A stretch of 64,000 bases of DNA from Stenotrophomonas sp. MMGLT7. GTDB lineage: Bacteria > Pseudomonadota > Gammaproteobacteria > Xanthomonadales > Xanthomonadaceae. The stretch is from NCBI RefSeq assembly GCF_021168555.1, contig NZ_JAJOZS010000001.1:496001-560000 (forward strand). The letters are read 5' to 3'. The number at the start of each line of letters is the position of its first letter. The first letter of the stretch is position 1. Below are positions 7,691 through 18,451 of this stretch, one piece after another. The notes beneath the pieces are model-generated. The model ran no database searches and was not told the DNA's origin. It saw nothing but the letters and a program-made list of their open reading frames with translations. The translations under genes and the position numbers were made by a program.

Positions 7691-9160
7691 ATGTCACCAG
7701 AAACCGATACGCGGTCCATGCACAACACCCTCCTGCTGTTCGGCGCCACCGGCGACCTAGCGCAGCGCTACCTGTTCCCCTCGCTGCTGCGGCTGCTTGG
7801 CGACGGATTGCTGCCCGAGGACTTCAAGGTCCGCGCGATGGCGCTGTCCGGGCACGACACCGCCGCCTTCCACGCCATCCTCGGGCCGCGCCTGAAGCAG
7901 GCCATGCCGCAGGCCGGCGAGGAACTGGTCCGATCGCTGCTGGAACGCGTCGACTACCGTTCGGTCGACCTGCGCAGTCCCGAGTCGATCGCCGCGGCGG
8001 TGCGCGAGCTGGCGGACCGGCGCTGCGTCAGCTACCTGGCCATCCCGCCGGCGCTGTACATCAGCACCTGCCGCGGCCTGGCCCTGGGCGGCGCGTTGGC
8101 CGCGCCGCACCGGCTGATGCTGGAAAAGCCCATCGGCCACGACTCGCACAGCGCGCGCGAGATCCTCGACGCGATCGCCGAGCTGATCGACGAGGAGCGG
8201 GTGTTCCGGCTCGACCACTACCTGGGCAAGGCGGCGGTGCAGAACCTGCTGGCGCTGCGCTTCGGCAACACCCTGCTGGAGGCGGTGTGGAACCGCAACC
8301 ACATCGAGTCGGTCGAGATCCTGGTGGCCGAGAGCGAGGGCGTGGACGGCCGCAACGCCTACTACGCCCGCTCCGGCGCCCTGCGCGACATGTTGCAGAG
8401 CCATATCCTGCAGCTGCTGTGCCTGGTGGCGATGGAGCCGCCGGCCTCGCTGGAGGCCGACCGCATCCGCGACGAGAAGGTCAAGGTGCTGCGCGCGCTG
8501 CGGCCGCTCGATGCCGCGCACGCCGCCCACGACAGCGTGCGCGGCCGCTACACCGCCGGCACCATCAACGGCGAGCCGGTGCAGGGCTACCAGCCGCCGG
8601 ACGACAGCGGGATCGAGACCTTCGTCGCCGTCACCGCGCACATCGACAACTGGCGCTGGGCCGGGGTGCCGTTCCACCTGTGCACCGGCAAGCGCATGGC
8701 CGAGCGCTCCACCCGCATCGTCGTCACCCTCAAGCCGGTCACGCACTGGCTGTTCGAGCGCCCGGACCGCGCCACCGCCACGCCCAACCGCCTCACCTTC
8801 CAGCTGCAGCCGCAGGAGAACATCGAGCTGGGACTGATGAGCAGCCTGGCCGGCCCGGAATGGGGCGCGCTGGAACTGCAGCCGCTGGAGCTGGAGCTGT
8901 CGGTGCCGACCGGCCTGCATCGCCGCATCGCCTACGAGCGCCTGCTGCTGGACGCCTTCAACGGCAACCCGGCGCTGTTCGTGCGCGACGACGAGGTGGA
9001 GGCGGCGTGGGCCTGGATCGACAGCGTCAGCGATGCCTGGCAGCAGGCGCAGCTGCCGCTGCAGCCCTATCCCGCCGGCAGCTGGGGGCCGGAGCAGGCG
9101 CGTCCGTTCCTGCCCACCGCGTTCGAGGTCGGCAAGCACGACGGGTACAGACCGGCATGA
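7691..9160 (+). CDS. zwf: Glucose-6-phosphate 1-dehydrogenase
   Basis: 489-aa enzyme oxidising glucose-6-phosphate to 6-phosphogluconolactone, the entry to the Entner-Doudoroff pathway. The NADP-binding motif is FGATGDLAQRYLFPSL, the active-site motif is RLDHYLGKAAVQNLLALRFG with the catalytic His, and the substrate-binding segment is EKPIGHDSHSA. The ATG at 7691 gives a short leader before the nucleotide-binding motif, and an internal Met at 7718 is an alternative. Its stop overlaps the glk start (ATGA). A LacI-type operator lies 136 nt upstream. Confidence 0.96.
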   Translation: MSPETDTRSMHNTLLLFGATGDLAQRYLFPSLLRLLGDGLLPEDFKVRAMALSGHDTAAFHAILGPRLKQAMPQAGEELVRSLLERVDYRSVDLRSPESIAAAVRELADRRCVSYLAIPPALYISTCRGLALGGALAAPHRLMLEKPIGHDSHSAREILDAIAELIDEERVFRLDHYLGKAAVQNLLALRFGNTLLEAVWNRNHIESVEILVAESEGVDGRNAYYARSGALRDMLQSHILQLLCLVAMEPPASLEADRIRDEKVKVLRALRPLDAAHAAHDSVRGRYTAGTINGEPVQGYQPPDDSGIETFVAVTAHIDNWRWAGVPFHLCTGKRMAERSTRIVVTLKPVTHWLFERPDRATATPNRLTFQLQPQENIELGLMSSLAGPEWGALELQPLELELSVPTGLHRRIAYERLLLDAFNGNPALFVRDDEVEAAWAWIDSVSDAWQQAQLPLQPYPAGSWGPEQARPFLPTAFEVGKHDGYRPA

Positions 9161-10161
9161 GCAACGACACTCACCCCGTCCTGATCGCCGACATCGGCGG
9201 CACCAATGCCCGCTTCGCGCTGGCCGACGTCACCGCGGCCAACCCGCTGCTGATCGACAGCGTGCGCGAATTCGCCGTGGTCGACTTCCCCTCCCTCGGC
9301 CACGCCGCCCAGCACTACCTCGACCAGACCGGCGAGACCACCCGCCATGGCGTGTTCGCGGTGGCCGGCCGGGTCGATGGCGACGAGGCCCGGATCACCA
9401 ACCATCCGTGGGTGATCTCGCGCTCGCGCACCTGCTCGATGCTGGGCTTCGAGCAGGTCGTGCTGATCAACGACTTCGCCGCCCAGGCCATGGCGATCGG
9501 CCTGCTGCAGGCGCAGGACGTGGTGCAGGTGGGCGGCGCCGAATGGTCGCCGGCACCGCTGGACCAGCCGCGCAACTACAGCGTGATCGGACCGGGCACC
9601 GGCCTGGGCGTGGGCGGGCTGGTGATCCGCGACGGCCGCTGCTACCCGCTGGAGACCGAGGGCGGCCACGCCAGCTTCCCGCCGGGCACGCCGGAGGAGA
9701 TCCAGATCCTGCAGGTGCTGTCGCTGCAGTACGGCCGAGTCTCCAACGAACGGCTGGTGTGCGGCCCCGGCCTGGTCAACATCCACCGCGCCCTGAGCGA
9801 GATCGCCGGCTTCGATCCCGGCTCGCTGCAGCCGGTGGACATCACCGCCCGCGCCGCCCAGGGCGACCTGCTGGCGATGCGCACGGTGGACGTGTTCTGC
9901 GCCGTGTTCGGCGCCATCGCCGGCGACCTGGTGCTGGTGCAGGGCGGCTGGGACGGCGTGTTCCTGACCGGCGGGCTGGTGCCGCGCATGCTGGACTCGC
10001 TACAGCATTCCGGCTTCCGCCAGCGCTTCGAGAACAAGGGCCGGTTCTCGCCCAACATGTCGCGGGTGCCCTCCATGGCGGTGGTGCATCCCCATCCCGG
10101 GCTGCTCGGCGCCGCGGGCTATGCCGTGGACCTGGCGCGCAACCAGGAAGGAGGCTTCTGA
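9157..10161 (+). CDS. glk: Glucokinase
   Basis: 334-aa bacterial glucokinase (Glk, ROK-unrelated type) phosphorylating glucose to glucose-6-phosphate. The phosphate motif LIADIGGTNARFALADV is at the N-terminus, with 'INDFAAQAMA' near residue 100 and GPGTGLGVGGLV in the middle. The ETEGGHASFPP segment matches the E-GGH sugar-binding motif. The start overlaps the zwf stop by 4 nt. With zwf upstream and pgl 2 nt downstream, the order feeds free glucose straight into the Entner-Doudoroff route. Confidence 0.96.
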   Translation: MSNDTHPVLIADIGGTNARFALADVTAANPLLIDSVREFAVVDFPSLGHAAQHYLDQTGETTRHGVFAVAGRVDGDEARITNHPWVISRSRTCSMLGFEQVVLINDFAAQAMAIGLLQAQDVVQVGGAEWSPAPLDQPRNYSVIGPGTGLGVGGLVIRDGRCYPLETEGGHASFPPGTPEEIQILQVLSLQYGRVSNERLVCGPGLVNIHRALSEIAGFDPGSLQPVDITARAAQGDLLAMRTVDVFCAVFGAIAGDLVLVQGGWDGVFLTGGLVPRMLDSLQHSGFRQRFENKGRFSPNMSRVPSMAVVHPHPGLLGAAGYAVDLARNQEGGF

Positions 10162-10163
10162 CC

Positions 10164-10907
10164 ATGACCCCGTCGCCACCTCTCTCTTCGGCACACACCG
10201 GCTCGCGCATTTCCCTGGTCCGCTACCGCGATGCGGAGGACTGGACCGAAGGCGTGGCGGCCGAGATCGCCGCCCTGCTCGGCAAGGAGATCCAGCGCAG
10301 CGGCCACGCGCGCCTGCTGCTGTCCGGCGGCACCACGCCCAGGCCGGTCTACGAAACGCTGGCCGACAACGAGCAACTGGACTGGTCCAGGCTCGAGGTC
10401 GGCCTGGTGGACGAGCGCTGGCTCTCCCCCGACGACAGCGACAGCAACGCCTGGCTGGTGCGCAACAGCCTGATGCGGCACATCGACGGTGCGCACTTCG
10501 AGCCGCTGGTGCGCCCCGGGCTGCCGCTGGCCGAATGCGTGCATGCCGCCAACGTGCACGCCCAGCACGCCGCGGCGCCGTGCCTGGCGGTGCTCGGCAT
10601 GGGCGGCGACGGCCATACCGCATCGCTGTTCCCCGGCTCGCTGAGCCTGCCGAAGGTGATGTCCAGCCAGCTCCTGTATGCCTCGCTGGACGCCACCGGC
10701 TGCGCCGGCGCCAACAAGTGGCCGCTGCGCATCACCCTCACCCCGGCCGGCCTGGCGCGTGCGGACAACCGCATGCTGCTGCTGCGCGGCAAGGACAAGC
10801 TGGAGGTGCTGGAAGCCGCGCTCGACGGCCACGACCCGATGGAGTACCCGATCCGCGTGGCAATGGACCTGCCCGGCCCGCAACTGCGCGTGCACTGGTG
10901 CGCGTAG
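10164..10907 (+). CDS. pgl: 6-phosphogluconolactonase
   Basis: 247-aa DevB/SOL-type lactonase hydrolysing 6-phosphogluconolactone. Family motifs are LLLSGGTTPRPVYETLA, VDERWLSPDDSDSNAWLVR (the ERxV/W-D-S-N region) and LGMGGDGHTASLFPG. It starts 2 nt after glk within the zwf-glk-pgl-edd-eda cluster. Confidence 0.95.
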   Translation: MTPSPPLSSAHTGSRISLVRYRDAEDWTEGVAAEIAALLGKEIQRSGHARLLLSGGTTPRPVYETLADNEQLDWSRLEVGLVDERWLSPDDSDSNAWLVRNSLMRHIDGAHFEPLVRPGLPLAECVHAANVHAQHAAAPCLAVLGMGGDGHTASLFPGSLSLPKVMSSQLLYASLDATGCAGANKWPLRITLTPAGLARADNRMLLLRGKDKLEVLEAALDGHDPMEYPIRVAMDLPGPQLRVHWCA

Positions 10908-10910
10908 AGC

Positions 10911-10985
10911 CGGGATTGGGGATTCGGGATTGGGGATTCGTTAGAGCCGCTTTCCCTAGTCCCCAATCCCCAATGCCCAATCCCG
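10911..10985. repeat. GGGATTG-type palindromic repeat between pgl and edd
   Basis: The first arm is CGGGATTGGGGATTCGGGAT and the second contains CCCCAATCCCCAATGCCCAA. It is the same family as the element at 2311 and forms a stem loop inside the Entner-Doudoroff cluster. Confidence 0.8.
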
Positions 10986-11007
10986 TTTCCCTCATAGCCG
11001 AACGCCA

Positions 11008-12924
<1,917 letters not shown>

Positions 12925-12929
12925 GAGGC

Positions 12930-13034
12930 CGGGATCGGGGATTCGGGATTGGGGATTGGCAGGAGCGCTTCGTCCCGATCCGGATCGCCCGAACCCGCCT
13001 TTTCGAATCCCGAATTCCCAATCCCGAATCCCGA
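12930..13034. repeat. GGGATTG-type palindromic repeat between edd and eda
   Basis: The arms GGGATCGGGGATTCGGGATT and CGAATCCCGAATTCCCAATC are followed by CCGAATCCCG, with a diverged 45-nt loop. Same family as 2311 and 10911. Confidence 0.8.
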
Positions 13035-13041
13035 GAACGCC

Positions 13042-13701
13042 ATGACCCTCGCCGAACACCAGAACCAGGCCGAAAGACTGCTGCACGACGCCGGCATCCT
13101 GCCGGTGGTCACCGTCGATACCGTGGAACAGGCCCATCGCGTGGCCGACGCCCTGCTCGAAGGCGGGCTGCCGGCGATCGAGCTGACCCTGCGCACGCCG
13201 GTGGCGATCGAGGCGCTGACCGAGCTCAAGCGCGCGCTGCCGCACATCGTCATCGGCGCCGGCACCGTGCTCAGCGAGCTGCAGATGCTGCAGGCGATCG
13301 ACGCCGGCGCCGATTTCCTGGTCACCCCCGGCACCCCGCCGGCGCTGGCGACGCTGCTCGGCGATGCGCCGATCCCGGCCGTGCCCGGCGCCGCCACGCC
13401 GACCGAACTGCTGTCGCTGGCCGCGCAGGGCTTCCGCGTGTGCAAGCTGTTCCCGGCCGCCGCGGTGGGCGGGCTGGCCATGGTCAAGGGCCTGGCCGGA
13501 CCGCTGGCGGAACTGAAGCTGTGTCCCACCGGCGGCATCAGCGAGGCCAATGCCGCCGACTATCTCGCCCAGCCCAACGTGGTCTGCGTCGGCGGCTCGT
13601 GGATGGTGCCGAGGAACTGGCTGGCCGAAGGCCGCTGGGACCAGGTGAAGGCCAGCGCGGCCGCGGCCGCGGCCATCGTGCGGCAGGCCCGCGGGGCGTA
13701 G
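13042..13701 (+). CDS. eda: KDPG aldolase (2-keto-3-deoxy-6-phosphogluconate aldolase)
   Basis: 219-aa class I aldolase splitting KDPG into pyruvate and glyceraldehyde-3-phosphate. The catalytic Glu is in [12 protein letters not shown], and the Schiff-base Lys is in [15 protein letters not shown]. The phosphate loop is [11 protein letters not shown]. The start at 13042 (MTLAEHQNQ) follows the repeat, and the upstream frame through the repeat is rejected. Last gene of the cluster. Confidence 0.96.
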   Translation: MTLAEHQNQAERLLHDAGILPVVTVDTVEQAHRVADALLEGGLPAIELTLRTPVAIEALTELKRALPHIVIGAGTVLSELQMLQAIDAGADFLVTPGTPPALATLLGDAPIPAVPGAATPTELLSLAAQGFRVCKLFPAAAVGGLAMVKGLAGPLAELKLCPTGGISEANAADYLAQPNVVCVGGSWMVPRNWLAEGRWDQVKASAAAAAAIVRQARGA

Positions 13702-13711
13702 AGCTGTTCCA

Positions 13712-13846
13712 GCTCCCTTCTCCCGCGTGCGGGGGGGGAAGGTGGCGCGCAGCGCCGGATGGGGTGCTTTTGCTGTGGCTTTCCCATGCTCCAGACGGCC
13801 CCCATCCGCCCTTCGGGCACCTTCCCCCGCACGCGGGGGAAGGAGA
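13712..13846. repeat. CTTCTCCCGC...GGATGGGG palindromic repeat, copy 1
   Basis: About 135 nt with terminal inverted repeats (CTCCCTTCTCCCGCGTGCGG and CGCACGCGGGGGAAGGAG). An inner pair is GCGCCGGATGGGG and CCCCCATCCGCCCTTCGGGC. Other copies lie at 35152 and 42328. It fills the gap between the convergent eda and the EEP-family gene. Confidence 0.8.
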
Positions 13847-13886
13847 TCCGGAGCGTGCTCCGGCAGAATGCGTGGATGAAACCGCC

Positions 13887-14786
13887 CTAGCGTCCTGCGT
13901 CCGCGGCTTGCCGGCCTTCCGCCGGCGCGAACTGCAGCCGCGTCCATACCCCGTAGTGGTCCGATGCCCAGCGCCCCTGCGCGTCCGGCTGGGTGAAGAT
14001 GATCCGCGCCTCGCGCGCCAGCAGCCACCGCTGCTGGAAGAACACGTGGTCGATCCTGGCCGGCTTCTGGTAGATCTCCATGTTGAGGGTGCCGTCGCGG
14101 CTGTCGCGGTGCACGCTGCCATAGCCGTCGCCATACCCGCTGCGCAGCGCCTGCAGGTCGTCGGCGTCGGCGCTGCTGTTGAAATCGCCGGCAATCACCA
14201 CCGGCTCCTGGCCCGCGGTGTCGGCGACGAAGCGCAGCAGGTCGGCGACCTGGCGCGTGCGCGTGCTGCGACCATGGGCGTCGGCGCGTTCGTTGAGGTG
14301 GGTGACGTAGACGTTGACCGGCCGGCCGTCGATGTCGATGCGCAGCTGCGCCGCCATCCGGTAGTCGTCCAGCGGCTGCAGCCAGCGCTGCCGCCGCGCC
14401 AGGATCGGGCGGCGGGTCAGCAGCGCGTTGCCGTAGCGCTTGGGCGCGCCGATGGGGTCGACCGAGGCGAACTCGTAGTCGTAGCCCAGCCGCTGCGCCA
14501 GCCACGCGGCCTGGTTGGGCAGGCCCTCGTGCTCGAGCACTTCCTGCAGCGCGACCACGTCCGGCTGCAGCGCCTCCAGTTCGCGGGCGATGTACTCGCG
14601 CCGGCCCGGCCAGTCGTTGCGATCGTGGTGCAGGTTCAGCGTCACCAGGGCCATGTCCTGGGCGGCCGCCGGCGTCGCAAGGCCGCCCAGCGCCAGCCAC
14701 CCGGCCAGCATCCACGCCGTCGCCCGCCACCACCCGCGCGATGGCCGTGCGCCGCGGTTGCGCGCGACCGGATCGCCGCCGCCCAT
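13887..14786 (-). CDS. Secreted endonuclease/exonuclease/phosphatase-family protein
   Basis: 299-aa protein with an N-terminal basic region, a hydrophobic stretch (ATAWMLAGWLALGGLATPAAAQ) and a likely signal-peptidase site after AAAQ. The EEP-fold motifs occur in order: TLNLHHDRND, VALQEVLEH (metal Glu), VTHLNERADAHG, VIAGDFNSSADA (catalytic D and N), RIDHVFFQQ and the final SDHYGVW. The substrate (nucleic acid, phosphoester or sphingomyelin-like lipid) is not predictable. It begins 1 nt after the stop of the large glycosidase-like gene and is probably co-transcribed with it. Confidence 0.85.
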   Translation of the reverse strand: MGGGDPVARNRGARPSRGWWRATAWMLAGWLALGGLATPAAAQDMALVTLNLHHDRNDWPGRREYIARELEALQPDVVALQEVLEHEGLPNQAAWLAQRLGYDYEFASVDPIGAPKRYGNALLTRRPILARRQRWLQPLDDYRMAAQLRIDIDGRPVNVYVTHLNERADAHGRSTRTRQVADLLRFVADTAGQEPVVIAGDFNSSADADDLQALRSGYGDGYGSVHRDSRDGTLNMEIYQKPARIDHVFFQQRWLLAREARIIFTQPDAQGRWASDHYGVWTRLQFAPAEGRQAADAGR

Positions 14787-14787
14787 C

Positions 14788-17700
14788 TCAGTCCTTGCCT
14801 CCGCGGCGCAGGGCCGCAGCCGGCAGGTCGATGACCACCGTCGCCGGCACCTGGCCGATGCGCAGTTCGCCGTTCTGCCAGTCCACCGTTTCGCCGTTGA
14901 CCTGCGCCCGGCCCGGCCGGCCCGGGTACGGCCATGGCAGCACCAGCCCGCCGGGCGGTGGCAGCAGGCCGGCGGCGACCGTCAGCGTCAGCACGCGCTC
15001 GTTGCGCTGGATCGAGTAGCCCAGCCGCCCGTAGGGCGTGCGCAGGTCGCGGATCGCCACGCCGGCGCCGTCGAACCAGCGCGCCGGCAGGCCGGCGGCC
15101 AGCACCAGGCTTTCGTCGCTCTCGCGCTCGTAGGCGAACATGTCCAGCGCCGAGCGCACGAAGTCGGAGGCTACCCAGGCATGCGGCAGGTCGCCCAGGA
15201 AGAACGGCTGCCGCGGCGTGTGCGAGACCACCTCGGCCCACTGGTTCCAGGCCTGCGGCTCGCGGTCCTTGAAGAAGAACTGCGCCGCGTCCCAGGCGCG
15301 GTCGCGCCAGCCCAGCCGCACGAACGCCGATACGTTGCGCCATTCGTACGGGGTGTAGTCCTTCCACTCCCGGCTGCCGTCGCGGCGCTGCTCGAACTGC
15401 TGCCAGTAGCGCTCGAAGGTGGTTTCCAGCAGCGCCTGCGGCAGCCTGCCCTGCTCGCCGCCCGGCGCCAGCGCGATGGTGGTCGAGGTCGGGTCGAAGT
15501 CGCCCAGCTCGGCCGAGCCTGGCAGGTAGCCGATGCCATGGGCCTGGGTGGCCGCGGCCAGCGAGTCGGCCAGGTCCTGGCGGAACTCCTGCAGCGAGAC
15601 GAGCATGCGCTCGGCCTGCTCGGGCTGGTCCAGCGCCTGCGCGATCGCCAGCGCGTCCTTGTAGCCGCGCAGCGCCCAGAAGTTGTCCCAGTACGAGTGC
15701 ATCGGCTTGGCCGAATAGCCCTCGTGGCTGATCGAGGCCGGCATCATCCCGTAGAAGGCGGCGTTGAGCGCGCGGTTGGCCTCGGTGCGCTCGCTCAGCC
15801 GCAACCGCTCCATGTACTCGTAGGCGCCCTGCACGTGCGGCCACATGCCTTCGAGGAAGGCGCGGTCGCCGGTGTAGCGCCAGTACTCGGCGATGTTGAA
15901 GATCAGCTCGCCGTGGCTGTCGTTCTCGGGCACCGGGTCGCTGCCGCGATCATCCACGCAGCATGGCACCATGCCGTCGGCGAACTGGAACGGCGCGTAC
16001 CACTGCAGGTACTCGCGCACCGCGTCCTCGCGCCCCAGCCGCAGCAGGCCCTCGGAGATCATCGCGCCGTCGCGGATCCAGCTGCGCGAGTACGAGCGCG
16101 TGCCCGGCTGCAGGCGCGGGCCGACGCGCGAGATCAGCATGTGCGCCAGCGCCGTGCGCAGGGTATCGGCCAGCGGCTTGCCCTCGCCCGGCACCTGCAG
16201 GCGCACGCGGTCGAGCTTGCCGCGCCACATCTGCGCCACCTGCTGCTGCGCCTGCTCGGCATCGAAGCCGGCGGGCGGCTGCGCGCTGCCGGTCTGCGGC
16301 ACCACCAGCGCCACCTCGCGCGACTGGCCGGGCTCCAGCCGCCAGCGGTACAGCAGCATGCCCGACGCCAGCCCGGTGGCATCCTCGACGCTGCGCCGGT
16401 CGGGCAGCGTGCCCCGGCCCAGGTGCATCGTGGCCATTTCGCTGTCGAACGCGCTGGCGAAGCCCTCGTCCGGCGGCTGCACGGCGAACACCCGCGGCTT
16501 GCCGTTGACGTCCACGCGGCCGCCGTCGAGCGCGATCGCGTTGATGCGGCTGACCCCGCCGACGGTGTTGAGGAACTGGCTCGGCGGATTGACCTGGAAC
16601 GGCTGCACCGCCAGCGCCAGGGTGTAGTCGTGCGGCTGCTTGTCGGTGTTCTCCAGCCGGTAGCGCGCCACCAGCTGGGCCTGCTGCGGCTGGCCCTGCA
16701 CGAACGCGGTGACCTTCAGGTCCAGCTGCTGGTGGTGCCAGTTGACGCTGGGAATGGGCAGGTAGTCGTCCAGCAGGGTCTGTTCGCTGCTGACGTCGGC
16801 CCAGCTGATGCGCTGCTTGTTGTCCAGCAGCACGAACGGCTCGATGCTGAAGCCGCCGCGTGCCACCTCGATCGCGCCGTCCTCGCCGAGCAGGCCCTGT
16901 TCGCTGCCGCCGTCCAGGCCGACGATGGTCCAGTACGGCTGTTCGCCGCTGAACCCGCGCGGGAACAGCCCGCGCGGCTGCTGCGCCGCGACCGACTTGA
17001 CGAAGTCGTTGGGGGTATCGGCAAAGGCCAGCGGCTGCAGCTCGATCTCCTTGATGCCGTAGCGCCAGTTGGGCCCTCCGGCCAGGTCGAAGCGCAGGTA
17101 GCGCGCCTCGCTGTCCGGCAATGCCAGCCAGTCGGTGCCGCCGGCGCCGGCGACGACCTCGCGCAGCTTGCGCCAGCTGCGCCCGTCGATCGAACCGCTC
17201 ACCGTGTAGCGCGAGGCCTCCAGCCCCGGCACCCATTGCATGACGACGCCGCCGAACTCGCGCGCCTTGCCCAGGTCCAGCGTCACCGTCTGCTGCTTGA
17301 CCCCGGCGCTGAGCCAGAAGGTCTCCGGCTTGCCGTCGGCGATGCGCTGCTCCAGCGCCGGCGCGGTATCGGTGCTGGCCAGCGCGGTGTAGGGCGAGTC
17401 GTCCGGCGGCGGCAACGCCTGCAGCGCCAGCCGGTCGAAGCACACCGAACCCTTGCCGCCGACCTTGTTGTAGACGGTGAACTCCACCTGCGCGCTGCTG
17501 CGCAGCGTCTTGTCCGGATCCGGCCCCCAGGCCTTGTCGATCTGCCGCTTGCGGTAGCGCACCGGGGTCCAGTTCTTGGGAAACGCGTAGCCGGGCCGGT
17601 TGACCCACCACACGTTGTCGCCGCTGTCGTCGATCAGCTTGAACTGCAGGTCGTTGGCGGGCGAATCGCCGCGGATGTCGAAGCTGAACTGGTAGTTGTC

Positions 17701-17970
17701 CGGATACTGGAGCGGCAGCCTGCGGCGGATGCCGGCATAGCCGGATACGCCGTTGAAATCGTAGTCCAGGCACAGCCCGCGGCCGCCGCCGCTGCCGCCG
17801 GCCTGGCGCAGCTGGCCGCTGACCTGGTTGGAAACCACCACCTCCCAGGCCGAGGCGTCGTTGAAGTCGTCGAGCATGGCCGGTGCGGCGGCAAATGCGG
17901 CCGGGGCCCATGCCGACAGCAGCGCGATCGGCTGCCACCTCCTCCAATGCTTGTACCTGGTCGATCGCAT
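14788..17970 (-). CDS. Large secreted discoidin-domain, six-hairpin glycosidase-like protein
   Basis: About 1060 aa. A signal peptide with a basic start (MRSTRYKHWRRWQ), a hydrophobic core and AAFA is followed by a galactose-binding, CBM11-like domain (MLDDFNDASAWEVV to about residue 190). Then come an F5/8 type C (discoidin) domain at about 200-320 (DGKPETFWLSAG, 'RYTVSGSIDGRSW') and a beta-rich linker. The C-terminal (alpha/alpha)6-barrel-like part, from about 620, holds RSWIRDGAMISEGLLRLG, PENDSHGELIFNIAEYW and YTPYEWRNVSAFVRLGW. This architecture resembles clan GH-G/GH15/GH94-like enzymes but fits no named family I can recall. AGGAAGG 8 nt upstream supports this start, and 17991 is an alternative. 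Probably processes imported or surface glycan alongside the GH144-like protein. Confidence 0.75.
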   Translation of the reverse strand: MRSTRYKHWRRWQPIALLSAWAPAAFAAAPAMLDDFNDASAWEVVVSNQVSGQLRQAGGSGGGRGLCLDYDFNGVSGYAGIRRRLPLQYPDNYQFSFDIRGDSPANDLQFKLIDDSGDNVWWVNRPGYAFPKNWTPVRYRKRQIDKAWGPDPDKTLRSSAQVEFTVYNKVGGKGSVCFDRLALQALPPPDDSPYTALASTDTAPALEQRIADGKPETFWLSAGVKQQTVTLDLGKAREFGGVVMQWVPGLEASRYTVSGSIDGRSWRKLREVVAGAGGTDWLALPDSEARYLRFDLAGGPNWRYGIKEIELQPLAFADTPNDFVKSVAAQQPRGLFPRGFSGEQPYWTIVGLDGGSEQGLLGEDGAIEVARGGFSIEPFVLLDNKQRISWADVSSEQTLLDDYLPIPSVNWHHQQLDLKVTAFVQGQPQQAQLVARYRLENTDKQPHDYTLALAVQPFQVNPPSQFLNTVGGVSRINAIALDGGRVDVNGKPRVFAVQPPDEGFASAFDSEMATMHLGRGTLPDRRSVEDATGLASGMLLYRWRLEPGQSREVALVVPQTGSAQPPAGFDAEQAQQQVAQMWRGKLDRVRLQVPGEGKPLADTLRTALAHMLISRVGPRLQPGTRSYSRSWIRDGAMISEGLLRLGREDAVREYLQWYAPFQFADGMVPCCVDDRGSDPVPENDSHGELIFNIAEYWRYTGDRAFLEGMWPHVQGAYEYMERLRLSERTEANRALNAAFYGMMPASISHEGYSAKPMHSYWDNFWALRGYKDALAIAQALDQPEQAERMLVSLQEFRQDLADSLAAATQAHGIGYLPGSAELGDFDPTSTTIALAPGGEQGRLPQALLETTFERYWQQFEQRRDGSREWKDYTPYEWRNVSAFVRLGWRDRAWDAAQFFFKDREPQAWNQWAEVVSHTPRQPFFLGDLPHAWVASDFVRSALDMFAYERESDESLVLAAGLPARWFDGAGVAIRDLRTPYGRLGYSIQRNERVLTLTVAAGLLPPPGGLVLPWPYPGRPGRAQVNGETVDWQNGELRIGQVPATVVIDLPAAALRRGGKD

Positions 17971-18262
17971 CGTCTTCGCCTTCCTGTCCATCCGGTCGTT
18001 TCCGGGTGTTGCTGGTGCTGTCATCGATTCTTGCAGATGCCGGCCTTGCGCGGTCACATCCGGGCACGTGGCGACTCGTTCATCGCCGCAGGCGCCTAGT
18101 CGCTGCGGCGCGGCCGGGCGTTCACGGAAGCGTGAACCATCGGCTCGCAGGCTCCCACCTGATTCCCCGGCAGTCGCATCCAGCCAAGGAGGACGGCAAC
18201 GCCCCCCTCCCCAACCCTCCCCCGCTTCGCAAGGGAGGGGGCAACGTCAGAGCGTTCTGGTC

Positions 18263-18435
18263 GTGATCGAGCATGTTCCGACCGAGCCACGGAGGGCGAG
18301 TCGGAAAATCCCGATAGCCCTTCACGCGTAGGCTCGTGACCTTGCAGGGAAAGCGTTTTTCTTGGGTTCCGTTGCTTTTGGCGCTTTCCAAAAGAAATGA
18401 ACCCGGCCGCGCAGCGGACGGAAGCCTTTGCTTCT
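18263..18435. repeat. Approximately 175-nt interspersed repeat, copy 1
   Basis: Closely similar, in inverted orientation, to 31968-32140. Shared blocks include GAGCATGTTCCGACCGAGCC, AAAATCCCGATAG, CCTTGCAGGGAAAGCG, GGCGCTTTCCAAAAG and GCGGACGGAAGC. The rest of the 480-nt gap (17971-18451) holds a G/C-rich hairpin near 18200-18240 (CCCCTCCC pairing with GGGAGGGG). No gene is supported here. Confidence 0.8.
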
Positions 18436-18451
18436 GGGCCAGCGTACGCCC

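Noticed and set aside
17971-18000. Fourth LacI-type operator (CGGAAACGACCGGA on the minus strand) upstream of the large glycosidase gene
   Set aside because: Only the AAACG core matches. The outer half-sites differ from the other three, so it is too weak to call.
18122-18391. Small ORF starting Met-Glu-Ser-Ala-Lys, and its counterpart at 32009
   Set aside because: Both lie inside the two copies of the interspersed repeat, differ in frame integrity and have no conserved coding signal, so they are repeat-derived.
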